Origin: Moniliophthora roreri
Lineage: Eukaryota > Basidiomycota > Agaricomycetes > Agaricales > Marasmiaceae
Length of the DNA: 64,000 nucleotides
Assembly (NCBI GenBank): GCA_001466705.2
Contig: LATX02000078.1
Coordinates: 930,001 to 994,000, forward strand
Reading direction: 5' to 3'
Shown here: positions 13,800-25,086 of the stretch, piece after piece
Numbering within the stretch: the stretch's first letter is position 1
Layout: each line of letters begins with the position of its first letter
The notes under the pieces: model-generated
Database searches by the model: none
What the model was told of the DNA's origin: nothing
The model's input: the letters and a program-made list of their open reading frames with translations, nothing else
Translations under genes and position numbers: made by a program

Positions 13800-14660
13800 C
13801 TATATGGAGGAATCGGTCTTAAAGAATGTAAGGCCGAGAAATTCTCTGTGGCGTTGAAATTTGTCCCAAGGTAGATTCTTCGTCATAAGATCCGCAGGTT
13901 GTTGATTTGTGGAGATGAAGAATACTTCTACTTTTTTCTTGGCAATGCATTCTCGAATATGGTGATATTTAATATCAATGTGCTTTGTTCGTTTTTCAGT
14001 AACTTGATTTTTACTGATGAAGATAGCACCTTGATTATCACTAAGCAATGGTAGTTTTGCTATAGGATATTCGATTTCAGAGAATAGATTAATTATCCAT
14101 TTGATCTGTCTAGCACAGTCAGATAAAGCCATAACTTCGGCTTCAGTACTGGATAATGCTACGGATTTCTGTTTTTGTGAAACCCAGAAGACTGGAGCAC
14201 AAGCGAAGTTAATGAGATAACCTGTTTGTGAGACTCTAGTGTCTTCATCTGTAGCCCAGTCAGAATCGGCATATGCTATGAAACCTTGTTCTCCTTGCTT
14301 ATCTTTGTAAGTAAGAGAATATTTGCGGGTTCCAATTAGGTATCGAATAATGTATTTCGCCTTGTTGAGATGCTCCTGAGTAGGATTTGTCCCATATTGT
14401 GAAAGTTTGATGACTGGAAAAGTTATATCTGGTTGGGTACCTAAGCATAGATATAGAAGTGATCCGATTACTGATTGGAATTGGGATTTAATTGTAGAGT
14501 TCGCTTCTCCTTTATTAGCCGTGGGTTTATAACCGGCAGGTAATGGAGTGCGAGTAGCATTGGCATTTTCCATACCGAAGTGTTTAATGATTTTCTCGAG
14601 ATAATCACTTTGGTCAAGTGATAAAGTACGTTGTTTTTGATCTTGAGTAATCCGCATTCA
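13800..14660 (-). pseudogene. Copia reverse transcriptase C-terminus and RNase H
   Basis: The 285-codon stretch begins MRITQDQ and contains the YLEKI and AYADSDWATDED boxes, SQKQKSVALSSTEAEVMALS, and a final HIDIKYHHIRE segment, all standard for Copia RNase H. It follows directly in frame after the YVDD-containing block but is separated from it by one TGA at 14658-14660. It copies and degrades the RNA template during reverse transcription in the particle. The stop makes this copy defective unless read through. Confidence 0.9.
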
Positions 14661-15500
14661 TAGGAATTCTCTAGGTTCACCTAAGTCTCTACATTCCCAT
14701 ATTTTCATGAATTCTTTCTTCTTTGAATGAAGAAGGCTAGAATTTGAACCCATGAAAATCGCATCATCTACATATACAATGGCAATGATTATATCATTTC
14801 CACGTATAAAGTAATATACACCAGCGTCTGATATACAGCGCTTAAATCCTAGCTTAGCCATGGATTTAGTGCATTGGTACCACCATGATAAGGAGGCTTG
14901 TTTTAAACCATATAGTGCATGGCGTAATAACCAAACTTTGTTTGAACCTTTGATGAATCCTTGTGGTTGTTCCATGTATATCTCCTTGTCAAGTTCGCCA
15001 TAAAGAAAGGCTGTTTTGATGTCTAGCGCTTGGATATCCCAATCCTCAAGAGCAGCTAGTGCAAGTAATACGCAAACGGTTTCAAAGCGTACTACAGGAG
15101 AGAATAATTCGTCATAATCCATTCCTTCGACTTGTGAGAAACCTTTTGCTACAAGTCGTGCCTTATAATGGCCATCTGTTTTGATGTCAAAAACCCATCT
15201 GGATTTTATCGCTTTTTGACCTTGAGGTAAATCTACAAGTTTGTAAACACTTCGTTCTTGTAGTGATTTGAGTTCGTCATGACATGCAGCCATCCATTTC
15301 TTCTGTTCATCTTTCAACAGAGTAAGGATATCTTTGTATTGCCATTGACGTACGTTGTCAATAGACAATGCTGATGCCATAATATAATCAAGGTAACGAA
15401 CTCCCCCTTCCTGAGAAAGAATTTGTACATAATTGACCATTTCATCATCAGTCTGAGGTGGACTTCGATCAATCTCTATTTGATCATGATCTTGTTCCAT
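14661..15500 (-). pseudogene. Copia reverse transcriptase, N-terminal part
   Basis: The block contains WVFDIKTDG, KARLVAKGFSQ, DYDELFSPVVRFETV, DIKTAFLYGELDKEIYMEQP and the catalytic YVDDAIFMG. It is in the same frame as RNase H and in a different frame from the integrase block, which it overlaps by about 25 bp near 15476-15500. That overlap marks one of the two small indels. A stop follows it at 14660. Confidence 0.92.
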
Positions 15501-17218
15501 TTCATCCTCATTTGACTGTTGAATTGATGTTCAGCAGGTGGAATTTCCTGCTCATGATCTCGACTACTACCTTGTATGAATTCTTGATCAGGACTTTCAC
15601 CTTGATCATCAGAACCAGGTAAGTTGTTATATGTATGTAGACGTAGTCTTTCCCGGATGGGCATATGACCCATAGCATCTCCATACCACTGTGGTACACA
15701 AGTCTGTCTTTTGGGACGACTTTGTTGATGTTGACTTAGGTCAAACATCTGTACCCTTCGACACATTCTCCTGTTAATATTATTTATTTCAGGATCTACG
15801 GGGTTTTGTGGCGGTGCAGTATTTTTAGGTCGTGATTGATCCCCACCATCATTCTGGTTATGATGATGATCCACAGGATCATTACCTCCGTTGGGATTAT
15901 TAGGTTGAGGGAAATCAGGATGATTGTCATCATCGTCATTTCCTCTCCCTTGATCATGATTTTGATGACCATCATCATCATTATCCGATTGTGGTCGATT
16001 AATACCAGTAAAAGGAATAGATAAGATTCCATTGGTTGATTGTAAGGTTTGATCAACTGAATTAGACAAGTACGGAAAATCTTCTTCATCGAAGTCTGCT
16101 TGAGCAGCTGTAAATATCGTCTTATCCTGTCGCATGAACCGATATCCTTTAGTATTTGGAGCATAATCTAAGAATGTCATATGTTCCATTTTCTTTGAAA
16201 GTTTGTTCTTGCATTGTTCTTTATGAATGAAAACATACACTGAACATCCTGGTGTTCGAAAATAAGAAACATCAGGTACTTTCTTACTATAGATTTTGGT
16301 TGGAGTTTTCCAATCTAAGCGTTTGTTAGGAGTGCGATTATATACATGTACAGCATTGTTCATCATAAACTCCCACCAAGATTGTGGTAAGGAGGCATGA
16401 TTGCAGAATTTTTCTGCTTTTTCCACAAGAGTACGAATTGAACGTTCGACTCTTCCTTGCTGTTGATGTATATGTGGAGCTGAGTTATGCATTTGAATTC
16501 CATTATCTTTAAGATATGTTTGGAACTCATTTCCAAAAAATTCTCCACCATGATCAGTTTGAACACATTTAATTATTTTACCAGTTTGCTTTTCGCTAAG
16601 AGCACGAAAGCGTTTAAAGCTGGTAAGTGTTTCAAATTGATTCTTAGTTCGTTGATGATAAATCCATCCTACTGAGGAATGGTCATCAATAAGAACTAAT
16701 GTATAACGATTTTGGTGGTAAGAATTAATAGGAAACTCCTTGATATCCATATGAATAAGTTCTAGGATATTTTCTTTATGCTTTTGAGAACTATGGTAAG
16801 GTTTAGATGCTGTTCCTCCTTCAGCACATCCTTTACACAAGGACTTTTTGGATTCTTGTTTCTCAATGGAAAATCCTTTGCAGTGCTTCATACAATTTGT
16901 CAAAACACAATAAGGTATATGACCAAATCTGTTATGAGCAATTACAGGATCAGTTGATTTGATCTTGAAAGCAAGAATGGTAACTGCTTCGTTCTGCTTT
17001 ACAGAGGAAGCATGTAGGTATGTATACCCATCTCTTTCTGGTTTCGCGAATAGCAATATAAAGAGTTTACCATTTGCTTTCGTAATTATAGAGGTTTCTG
17101 GGAACGAATATTTGATATCGTAACCATTTACGATATATTTATTCCCAGCTAGAAGTCTATGATTTGCTTTAGGGCCAATAGAACACCGGATAAAGTTTGA
17201 CCGTATGGGTTTCTCCAA
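15476..17218 (-). pseudogene. Copia integrase block
   Basis: A 580-codon stretch. The zinc-binding HHCC module reads H-x4-H in HNRFGHIPYC and C-x2-C in LCKGCAEGG. The catalytic core shows IHMDIKEFP, TDHGGEFFGNEF and HQQQGRVERSIRTLVE. The C-terminal part has a His/Asp/Asn-rich low-complexity linker (coded near 15800-16000) before the reverse transcriptase. The protein inserts the cDNA into the chromosome. The block is out of frame with both neighbours, so two compensating indels are inferred. Confidence 0.92.
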
Positions 17219-17819
17219 GTGAATTGGTATGACGAATGATTACTGTTCCTTGATGAGTTATGACATCCGAACCAGTGACTCCAATAATTTGCTTGGGTCC
17301 TGTAGGAATTTCATTTAACTCGAGGAAATCGGACTTAAAAGGTGTTATGTGATTGGTTGCAGCAGTATCAAGAGCCCATTCAATTGTTTGTGGTTCTAAA
17401 GATACAATGTTTTTATCACTAATTTTAGTCATCATACATTGTACAATGTTACTATTTACAGAGTTAGAAAGAAATTGTTCATTGAGTGCTGGTGATTGCT
17501 TGGAATCAATGTTCGTTTCTAGTAGTTCATTAGTGATGCTGCTCTTAAGATCAATTAGATCATACCAATCATAGTAGTCTGCTTCATTTGTAATGTAATC
17601 ATTATAATTCTCGTCCCAATCTTCTTTATCAAAGTCTCCCATATTCAGGTTCTTCCCTCCATTTTTCCCTTGAGAATCTTTATCATCAAGAGGAACAACA
17701 TCTGCAATGTTGATATCAACATGAGCTTGGATGTTTGAAGAACCTTGAATAAATTTGGGTACTTCCAGTTGAGGATTATTGACCGTTATGGAAGTAATGT
17801 CCATTCCTAGATCCGGCAT
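17169..17819 (-). pseudogene. Copia aspartic protease region
   Basis: The retropepsin motif is ALDTAATNHIT, the Copia version of D-S/T-G/A, followed by the GVTGSDV flap-like segment. Upstream is an acidic stretch (DKEDWDENYNDY). The protease cuts the polyprotein. It overlaps the integrase block at 17169-17218 in another frame. The same coding stretch reappears from 19334 because of the contig overlap. Confidence 0.88.
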
Positions 17820-19332
17820 TATTGGTTTGGGAGGCGGTGATGGTGCCTCTATATCTATGTTAGGAACCTCAAGAGTATCTCCTTTAGAATAGTAAGGAGT
17901 TTGAGGTCAAACAGGCTTGGGTTGGAAAAGTTTTCTGTCCCCAAAGTGTTCTAAAACCATGTTGTGGGCTTCCTGTTTGGTAATTTTCTTAAAGGTGTTT
18001 TCCCCAATGTTGAACTTGTAAGGAGGTGGAGTCGGTTCTTTGCCAAATTGGAACATTTTGTCGCCAATTTTTACTTGTGGCAAAAGATTAGACTGAATTG
18101 CGGGGAAACATTTGGAAATATTACCAAAGAAGTCTTTAGTAGTTTGTCAGTTCTTTTCTAATTCTTTTTGAATTGCCGCTGATTCTTCCTTTAATTTGAT
18201 CTGAATATCATCAGCTATGGTTGCTGATCGATATGGTCTCTTCCCCATCCATTTGTCAATGACATCGGGGTGTTTAGCTTGGCAGGCCGGTGAGTCACAT
18301 CTGTGCTCGGCAGCTAATCCCTTGTCTTGGAACATTTGGGCAATCTTCTTTCGCTGTTCCTGAAGTTCCTTTTCAGACTTCTTGACAATTGGACGTTCTT
18401 GGGGTTTCGGAGGAAGTCTTGCATTCCAAGGATTTTGGGGATTAAGTGAATCCCAAGCTTTGTTGTTTCTTTCCTTATTTAACCATGTTTCAGCATAATC
18501 TTTCTCCTTTTTCCAAGGGTCTTTAAGGAGAATTGGATCTTCTGCCGAAGAAAGGGCTTCCATAAATGGCTTATTGATAGATTTTTTGTTAAAGCCACGT
18601 GGGGTTCGTTTCGGCAGAAAACCTTCTTGAACAGAGTTGAACATGATAGGCATGCAAGTTGCAGTGACTGGCCAATTATCAAGATAATGTGGATAATTGC
18701 ATGTAACACAGAAGACTGTTTTGAAGTCTTGGTTGAGTTTGGGGGTTGGTGCTCTGGATGGATTTGGTGTATTCCAGTCGATATAGTCAACAGGGTGATC
18801 ACCAAATTTGAATTGTTTACCTGCTTTGATCCCAGGGTTAGCTGGGTCTTCATGAACATATTTTCCAGGAGCAATCTGATTGAATTTGTACTCCCCCTTA
18901 CTAAGGTATGTGATATGCCTTGGTAGTCCACTGGTGCAACATTGGCAATCTTCTTTACAAACTGCTGAAGGGTGATGATGGAATTCCATTTTGGAATAAT
19001 TCCTAGAATAGAGGTTTTGCTCATTCGTCACGACATAGTTTAGAACCTCCATGAGTGGTTCTATCGGATCACGGAGTCAGAACAAGGTGTTTCTGATCCA
19101 TGTGAAGAAGATCCAGTATTTGTCACCAGTATCATCATGATCGGCCATTTGCCAGAGTCCTATGCCACAAAATTCTGTATGGCGTTCATCTCGCCAAGTA
19201 CATTTATGACAGGCTTCTGAGCAAAAAGAGATTGGAGTGGAATGAGGGGCGAAGGAAGTCGATTGTGGATACTTTGCATATATGTCCAATGCATCTAAGA
19301 AGTCAACTATTGCAGGTTGCTTCTTGTAATTA
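17285..19332. repeat. end of first contig, repeated at 19334-21284
   Basis: Sequence running up to the N at 19333 recurs immediately after it. The two versions differ by a few substitutions and a 97-bp deletion near 19685 in the second. Read as overlapping contig ends from two alleles or two close element copies. Confidence 0.85.
17820..19052 (-). pseudogene. Copia extra Cys/His-rich region, first assembled copy (partial)
   Basis: This continues the protease frame upstream without a frameshift, interrupted by TGA at 17907-17909 and 18147-18149. It encodes KCxx-type clusters such as CKEDCQCC, FCVTCNYPHYLDNW and RCDSPACQAKHPDVIDKWM, the last resembling a zinc ribbon. No known Copia protein has these in this place. 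Its function is unknown. The more complete version is at 20099-21241. Confidence 0.7.
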
Positions 19333-19333
19333 N
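19333..19333. other. single-N contig join
   Basis: The 3' flank repeats 17285 onward; see the overlap entries. Confidence 0.9.
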
Positions 19334-21284
19334 TAATTTGCTTGGGTCCTGTAGGAATTTCATTTAACTCGAGGAAATCGGACTTAAAAGGTGTTATGTG
19401 ATTGGTTGCAGCAGTATCAAGAGCCCATTCAATTGTTTGTGGTTCTAAAGATACAATGTTTTTATCACTAATTTTAGTCATCATACATTGTACAATGTTA
19501 CTATTTACAGAGTTAGAAAGAAATTGTTCATTGAGTGCTGGTGATTGCTTGGAATCAATGTTCGTTTCTAGTAGTTCATTAGTGATGCTGCTCTTAAGAT
19601 CAATTAGATCATACCAATCATAGTAGTCTGCTTCATTTGTAATGTAATCATTATAATTCTCGTCCCAATCTTCTTTATCAAAGTCTTTGAAGAACCTTGA
19701 ATAAATTTGGGTACTTCCAGTTGAGGATTATTGACCGTTATGGAAGTAATGTCCATTCCTAGATCCGGCATTATTGGTTTGGGAGGCGGTGATGGTGCCT
19801 CTATATCTATGTTAGGAACCTCAAGAGTATCTCCTTTAGAATAGTAAGGAGTTTGAGGTCAAACAGGCTTGGGTTGGAAAAGTTTTCTGTCCCCAAAGTG
19901 TTCTAAAACCATGTTGTGGGCTTCCTGTTTGGTAATTTTCTTAAAGGTGTTTTCCCCAATGTTGAACTTGTAAGGAGGTGGAGTCGGTTCTTTGCCAAAT
20001 TGGAACATTTTGTCGCCAATTTTTACTTGTGGCAAAAGATTAGACTGAATTGCGGGGAAACATTTGGAAATATTACCAAAGAAGTCTTTAGTAGTTTGTC
20101 AGTTCTTTTCTAATTCTTTTTGAATTGCCGCTGATTCTTCCTTTAATTTGATCTGAATATCATCAGCTATGGTTGCTGATCGATATGGTCTCTTCCCCAT
20201 CCATTTGTCAATGACATCGGGGTGTTTAGCTTGGCAGGCCGGTGAGTCACATCTGTGCTCGGCAGCTAATCCCTTGTCTTGGAACATTTGGGCAATCTTC
20301 TTTCGCTGTTCCTGAAGTTCCTTTTCAGACTTCTTGACAATTGGACGTTCTTGGGGTTTCGGAGGAAGTCTTGCATTCCAAGGATTTTGGGGATTAAGTG
20401 AATCCCAAGCTTTGTTGTTTCTTTCCTTATTTAACCATGTTTCAGCATAATCTTTCTCCTTTTTCCAAGGGTCTTTAAGGAGAATTGGATCTTCTGCCGA
20501 AGAAAGGGCTTCCATAAATGGCTTATTGATAGATTTTTTGTTAAAGCCACGTGGGGTTCGTTTCGGCAGAAAACCTTCTTGAACAGAGTTGAACATGATA
20601 GGCATGCAAGTTGCAGTGACTGGCCAATTATCAAGATAATGTGGATAATTGCATGTAACACAGAAGACTGTTTTGAAGTCTTGGTTGAGTTTGGGGGTTG
20701 GTGCTCTGGATGGATTTGGTGTATTCCAGTCGATATAGTCAACAGGGTGATCACCAAATTTGAATTGTTTACCTGCTTTGATCCCAGGGTTAGCTGGGTC
20801 TTCATGAACATATTTTCCAGGAGCAATCTGATTGAATTTGTACTCCCCCTTACTAAGGTATGTGATATGCCTTGGTAGTCCACTGGTGCAACATTGGCAA
20901 TCTTCTTTACAAACTGCTGAAGGGTGACGATGGAATTCCATTTTGGAATAATTCCTAGAATAGAGGTTTTGCTCATTCGTCACGACACAGTTTAGAACCT
21001 CCACCAGTGGTTCTATCGGATCATGGAGTCGGAACAAGGTGTTTCTGATCCGTGTGAAGAAGATCCAATATTTGTCACCAGTATCATCATGATCGGCCAT
21101 TTGCCAGAGTCCCATGCCACAAAATTCTGTATGGTGTTCATCTCGCCAGGTACATTTATGACAGGCTTCTGAGCAAAAAGAGATTGGAGTGGAATGAGGG
21201 GCAAAGGAAGTCAATTGTGGATACTTTGCATATACGTCCAATGCATCTAAGAAGTCAACTATTGCAGGTTGCTTCTTGTAATTA
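19334..21284. repeat. start of second contig, repeating 17285-19332
   Basis: It is nearly identical to 17285-19332 apart from a 97-bp deletion and scattered transitions. The deletion is not a multiple of three, so this version is out of frame there. Confidence 0.85.
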
Positions 21285-22192
21285 TGTCCGAGTTGTTGAG
21301 CTCTATTTCATATATAATCCTTTTTTGTTTCCATTAAATCAAGTATAATTTTTGCAAATCAATGTGATGCAAAAAGTGTTGAATCAATAGATAGATTATT
21401 ATTTAGAAGCTCGATGTGAAATTTGATATTCTTGGGCATGGGAATCATTGTCAGGTCATATTGTGATTTCGGAATCCAAGCCTGGATTTTGGCTTCCATG
21501 AATCGCGACCATCTCCTCATGGCATGACCATGGTCCGATTTGTGAGGTTGTTTGTTCTCGAATCTATTTATAGGATTACGAGGAACAGTAGACTCTGAAG
21601 TTTCAGTTGGAATAACATCTCATACCTGGTTAGGGTACTTGTGCGTCATAAGATGTTTTCCGGATGGAAGATTACCGAAAATATGCTTGAATGATTCTGA
21701 TGGAAAAATATCTCCAATATTGATCTCCTCCTGAGTAGTAGGAGGGGTCTTAGGAGGAATTTTATCCACCTCAAGGACAGTGAAAGTTCTGCTAAGCTGA
21801 AAATCTCCTTGGAGAAAAGCGTATGCCCTTTCATCGATAGGAAGGTGTACTAATACTGCTTTTTGGAGGATTTTCTGCTTGGCAAAGGAATGGGAATGCA
21901 TATTGTAGCATTGTTTGCAAACATACCATGTTTTGCGATTTCATCCAGTCATAAAGATGCCATAAATAGTTTTATCTGGACTAGTGCAGAAATGGTTGAT
22001 GCATTTAGTTGGAACTTTGCCATCATCAGAAGGTTTTTCCTCTTTAGGAGGTTGAGGTTCTTCCTTTTGAGGCAAATCTGTGATCTCAGCCATCATGACT
22101 GAGATTGCTGCATTAGGTTTTTTCTCTTTTCCTTTTTTGTTCGACTTCTTCTTGTTATTCTTCTTCCCATCAGATTTTTGTTGATTATTTTG
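20099..22192 (-). pseudogene. Copia extra Cys/His-rich region between Gag and protease (fullest copy)
   Basis: One frame runs through 20099-21241, 21620-21901 and 21941-22192, broken only by TGA codons at 21308-21310, 21359-21361, 21620-21622 and 21941-21943. Visible features, in the element's direction: a Lys/Glu/Pro-rich part; CINHFCTSPDKT; YVCKQCYNMHSH; a hydrophilic stretch; CSEACHKCTWRDEHHTEFC; CKEDCQCC; CVTCNYPHY; CDSPACQAKH; and a Glu/Lys coiled-coil-like end. The paired Cys and His suggest several small zinc-binding folds. Typical Copia elements have a single CCHC knuckle between Gag and protease; here about 900 codons intervene. I do not recognise the domain. Confidence 0.75.
21015..22192. 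repeat. end of second contig, repeated at 22194-23371
   Basis: 1178 bp before the N at 22193 recur after it with essentially one difference noticed (T at 22112-region versus C at 23291-region). Unmerged contig overlap. Confidence 0.88.
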
Positions 22193-22193
22193 N
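22193..22193. other. single-N contig join
   Basis: The sequence after this N restarts at the equivalent of 21015. Confidence 0.9.
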
Positions 22194-23371
22194 ATCGGAT
22201 CATGGAGTCGGAACAAGGTGTTTCTGATCCGTGTGAAGAAGATCCAATATTTGTCACCAGTATCATCATGATCGGCCATTTGCCAGAGTCCCATGCCACA
22301 AAATTCTGTATGGTGTTCATCTCGCCAGGTACATTTATGACAGGCTTCTGAGCAAAAAGAGATTGGAGTGGAATGAGGGGCAAAGGAAGTCAATTGTGGA
22401 TACTTTGCATATACGTCCAATGCATCTAAGAAGTCAACTATTGCAGGTTGCTTCTTGTAATTATGTCCGAGTTGTTGAGCTCTATTTCATATATAATCCT
22501 TTTTTGTTTCCATTAAATCAAGTATAATTTTTGCAAATCAATGTGATGCAAAAAGTGTTGAATCAATAGATAGATTATTATTTAGAAGCTCGATGTGAAA
22601 TTTGATATTCTTGGGCATGGGAATCATTGTCAGGTCATATTGTGATTTCGGAATCCAAGCCTGGATTTTGGCTTCCATGAATCGCGACCATCTCCTCATG
22701 GCATGACCATGGTCCGATTTGTGAGGTTGTTTGTTCTCGAATCTATTTATAGGATTACGAGGAACAGTAGACTCTGAAGTTTCAGTTGGAATAACATCTC
22801 ATACCTGGTTAGGGTACTTGTGCGTCATAAGATGTTTTCCGGATGGAAGATTACCGAAAATATGCTTGAATGATTCTGATGGAAAAATATCTCCAATATT
22901 GATCTCCTCCTGAGTAGTAGGAGGGGTCTTAGGAGGAATTTTATCCACCTCAAGGACAGTGAAAGTTCTGCTAAGCTGAAAATCTCCTTGGAGAAAAGCG
23001 TATGCCCTTTCATCGATAGGAAGGTGTACTAATACTGCTTTTTGGAGGATTTTCTGCTTGGCAAAGGAATGGGAATGCATATTGTAGCATTGTTTGCAAA
23101 CATACCATGTTTTGCGATTTCATCCAGTCATAAAGATGCCATAAATAGTTTTATCTGGACTAGTGCAGAAATGGTTGATGCATTTAGTTGGAACTTTGCC
23201 ATCATCAGAAGGTTTTTCCTCTTTAGGAGGTTGAGGTTCTTCCTTTTGAGGCAAATCTGTGATCTCAGCCATCATGACTGAGATTGCTGCATTAGGCTTT
23301 TTCTCTTTTCCTTTTTTGTTCGACTTCTTCTTGTTATTCTTCTTCCCATCAGATTTTTGTTGATTATTTTG
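22194..23371. repeat. start of third contig, repeating 21015-22192
   Basis: It contains the same coding blocks as 21620-22192 (now near 22799-23370) in the same frame. Not a biological tandem repeat. Confidence 0.88.
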
Positions 23372-24301
23372 GGGCTGCGCAGGCTGTTTCCCTTTATTGC
23401 CTTGATTCCCAGAGTTCTGGTTTTGATTTTTACCAGAATTTGGATTAGGGTTGTGAGGACGGAATTTCTTCTGTCTATTCCAATTTGGGCTCTGACCGGT
23501 GTATCATTAGACACCAGAGATCCGAGTGGCGTATGCGGCAACCCCATCCATGTGTCGTCTATTATATTCTTGTTTTATGAAGGGGAGGATATTGTCGAAG
23601 GTAAGATCCTTCCCTTTGTTGGAGACGAACATCTGGGTCTTAACTGTTTCATATGACTTGGGAAGTGAGTTAAGGAGGAACATTGCCTGGAAATTGGAGG
23701 GAACAGGGAAATCGTTCTCAGACAATTTCGCAACACATTGTCTGATGAGATTGGCACTATGATCGGGATTTTGACCTTTGGCAGTACGTGCCATGACGAG
23801 GCCTTGGAAGAAGGTAAATATTTCCAGAAGGCTTGGTACGTCATATTCAGCTTTCAAAGCGTCCCATGTTTCTTTAGCAGTATCTTTGATAATCCACTGC
23901 AAAGTAGGGCTCAATTTAAGCTGAAAGAGGCCAAGAGCTTGGGCATTAGAGGTTTTCCATTCTTTGACAACTTCCATGTCAGGAGCGACAGCAGTATCAC
24001 CTTCACCAGTAGTCACAGGCATTGTATTGGTAAGGGCGTAAGCCGCTTTAGCCAAATTGAGATATGCCAAGACTTTGCACTTCCATTCTCTGAAGTCGTC
24101 ACCATGAAAGATTGGAATAATGGACAATCCCGATGTATTGCCAACAGAAGTATCATAAACGGAAATTGGTTCAAGTAGTTCCAAAGGATGGTAACTATAG
24201 ACTGGAATGCCAACACCAATCCGAGTTTCGAATTCGGACAGTGTTGTCAGCAAGAGAGACTTGGGTGATGGGACGTTGTTGAGTGGAGTTGGAGTTAGAC
24301 A
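23372..24301 (-). pseudogene. Copia Gag (UBN2-like) and nucleocapsid
   Basis: The probable start codon is at 24301 (MSNSNSTQQ), but a frameshift near 24240 separates it from the main stretch at 23507-24253. The main stretch has the Copia Gag pattern: IFHGDDFREWKCKVLAYL, LIKDTAKETWDALKAEY-like wording, LLNSLPKSYETVKTQM and IKQEYNRRH. Adjacent TAA and TGA codons at about 23504-23509 interrupt the frame, after which an Asn/Gln/Lys-rich nucleocapsid-like stretch continues in frame into the extra Cys-rich region. No classic CCHC knuckle is seen here. Gag forms the particle that packages element RNA. Confidence 0.85.
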
Positions 24302-25073
24302 TTTTTATCGATAAAAGGATTTGGGAAAGGAGAGCATAAGTGCTGGTTTGACTTTTAGGTATATGGAGCCTTTATTGACAAGAATGCTAATGAATCCTCA
24401 TACGTTTGGTCAACGGTGTTTCCTTCATGTCATCCGGTCTCATCACCTGGACTGACATAGCTGTAAACGGTATTTACAAAATCTGATTGCAGTAGAAAGT
24501 CTAAATAAGGTTTGATTTTAAGGATCCTAATCCGCCAGATCCATCAAATCCTTAAGAAGACGTTTAAGGGACTTATAGGCAATCAGAGGGTTCTATATAC
24601 GAAAGTGATACGTAATTATATAAACGACCCCTTCTATAGATGAAGGCTTTAGCAGAAGGTCGTTCTATCTAGGTGCCAGAACCCAGTTGTGAGACCCTCC
24701 AGCTCACTGGGATGACTACCGGTTTATTGCTAAATGAGCTAACCCATGTTCCAGTTAAGGAAATAAGGCCAACAGTTAGTTCTGCCTGTAATCCGGGTAA
24801 TTCTGAATACAGGGGAATGAATTTTGTATATATGTTAGAAGCCACTTTACTGGGCTTAAAGTCTACTAAGAAGGAAAGAGAAACTTGACCATCCTTCCAA
24901 GCAAATCAAAGACCATCTAGAACCTGTGATTATGGTCTAATGCCAGTTAAGGCGTCGACTACACAGGTANGTACCTCTTGCAAGATCTCGGGTTACGAGC
25001 ACTTGACAAGAGTAATGGTCCCATTCAACATTGACCAATGAGAATGAGTGTCCATTAACACAGTTGTCGATGT
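24302..25073 (-). other. Copia 5' untranslated leader, with an N at 24970
   Basis: About 770 bp lie between the Gag start and the primer-binding site. No coding signal was recognised. The single N at 24970 has no repeated flank, so the amount of missing sequence is unknown, and the right LTR may come from another copy. Confidence 0.6.
24970..24970. other. single-N contig join in the Copia leader
   Basis: No duplicated flank was found at this N, in contrast to 19333 and 22193. Confidence 0.85.
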
Positions 25074-25086
25074 GGGGCCCATAACC
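25074..25086 (-). other. Copia primer-binding site, initiator-tRNA half-molecule type
   Basis: On the minus strand GGTTATGGGCCCC follows the 5' LTR with no spacer. Classic Copia uses an internal fragment of initiator methionyl-tRNA, whose anticodon stem-loop contains GGGCCCAUAACC. The match indicates priming by that half-tRNA and not by a tRNA 3' end. Confidence 0.8.

Noticed and set aside
15800..16030. ATG/GAT-rich frames on the plus strand and in other minus frames
   Set aside because: They mirror the Asp/His/Asn-rich linker of the Copia polyprotein in other frames; low-complexity shadow.
13800..24253. UGA recoding (for example a reassigned stop) in the Copia polyprotein
   Set aside because: Host genes in the window use TGA as a normal stop (DUF1295 gene at 31314, BTB fragment at 34872), and the stops fit C-to-T decay.
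24673..24888. Plus-strand frame in the Copia leader
   Set aside because: No domain; it lies opposite the element's transcription in its untranslated leader.
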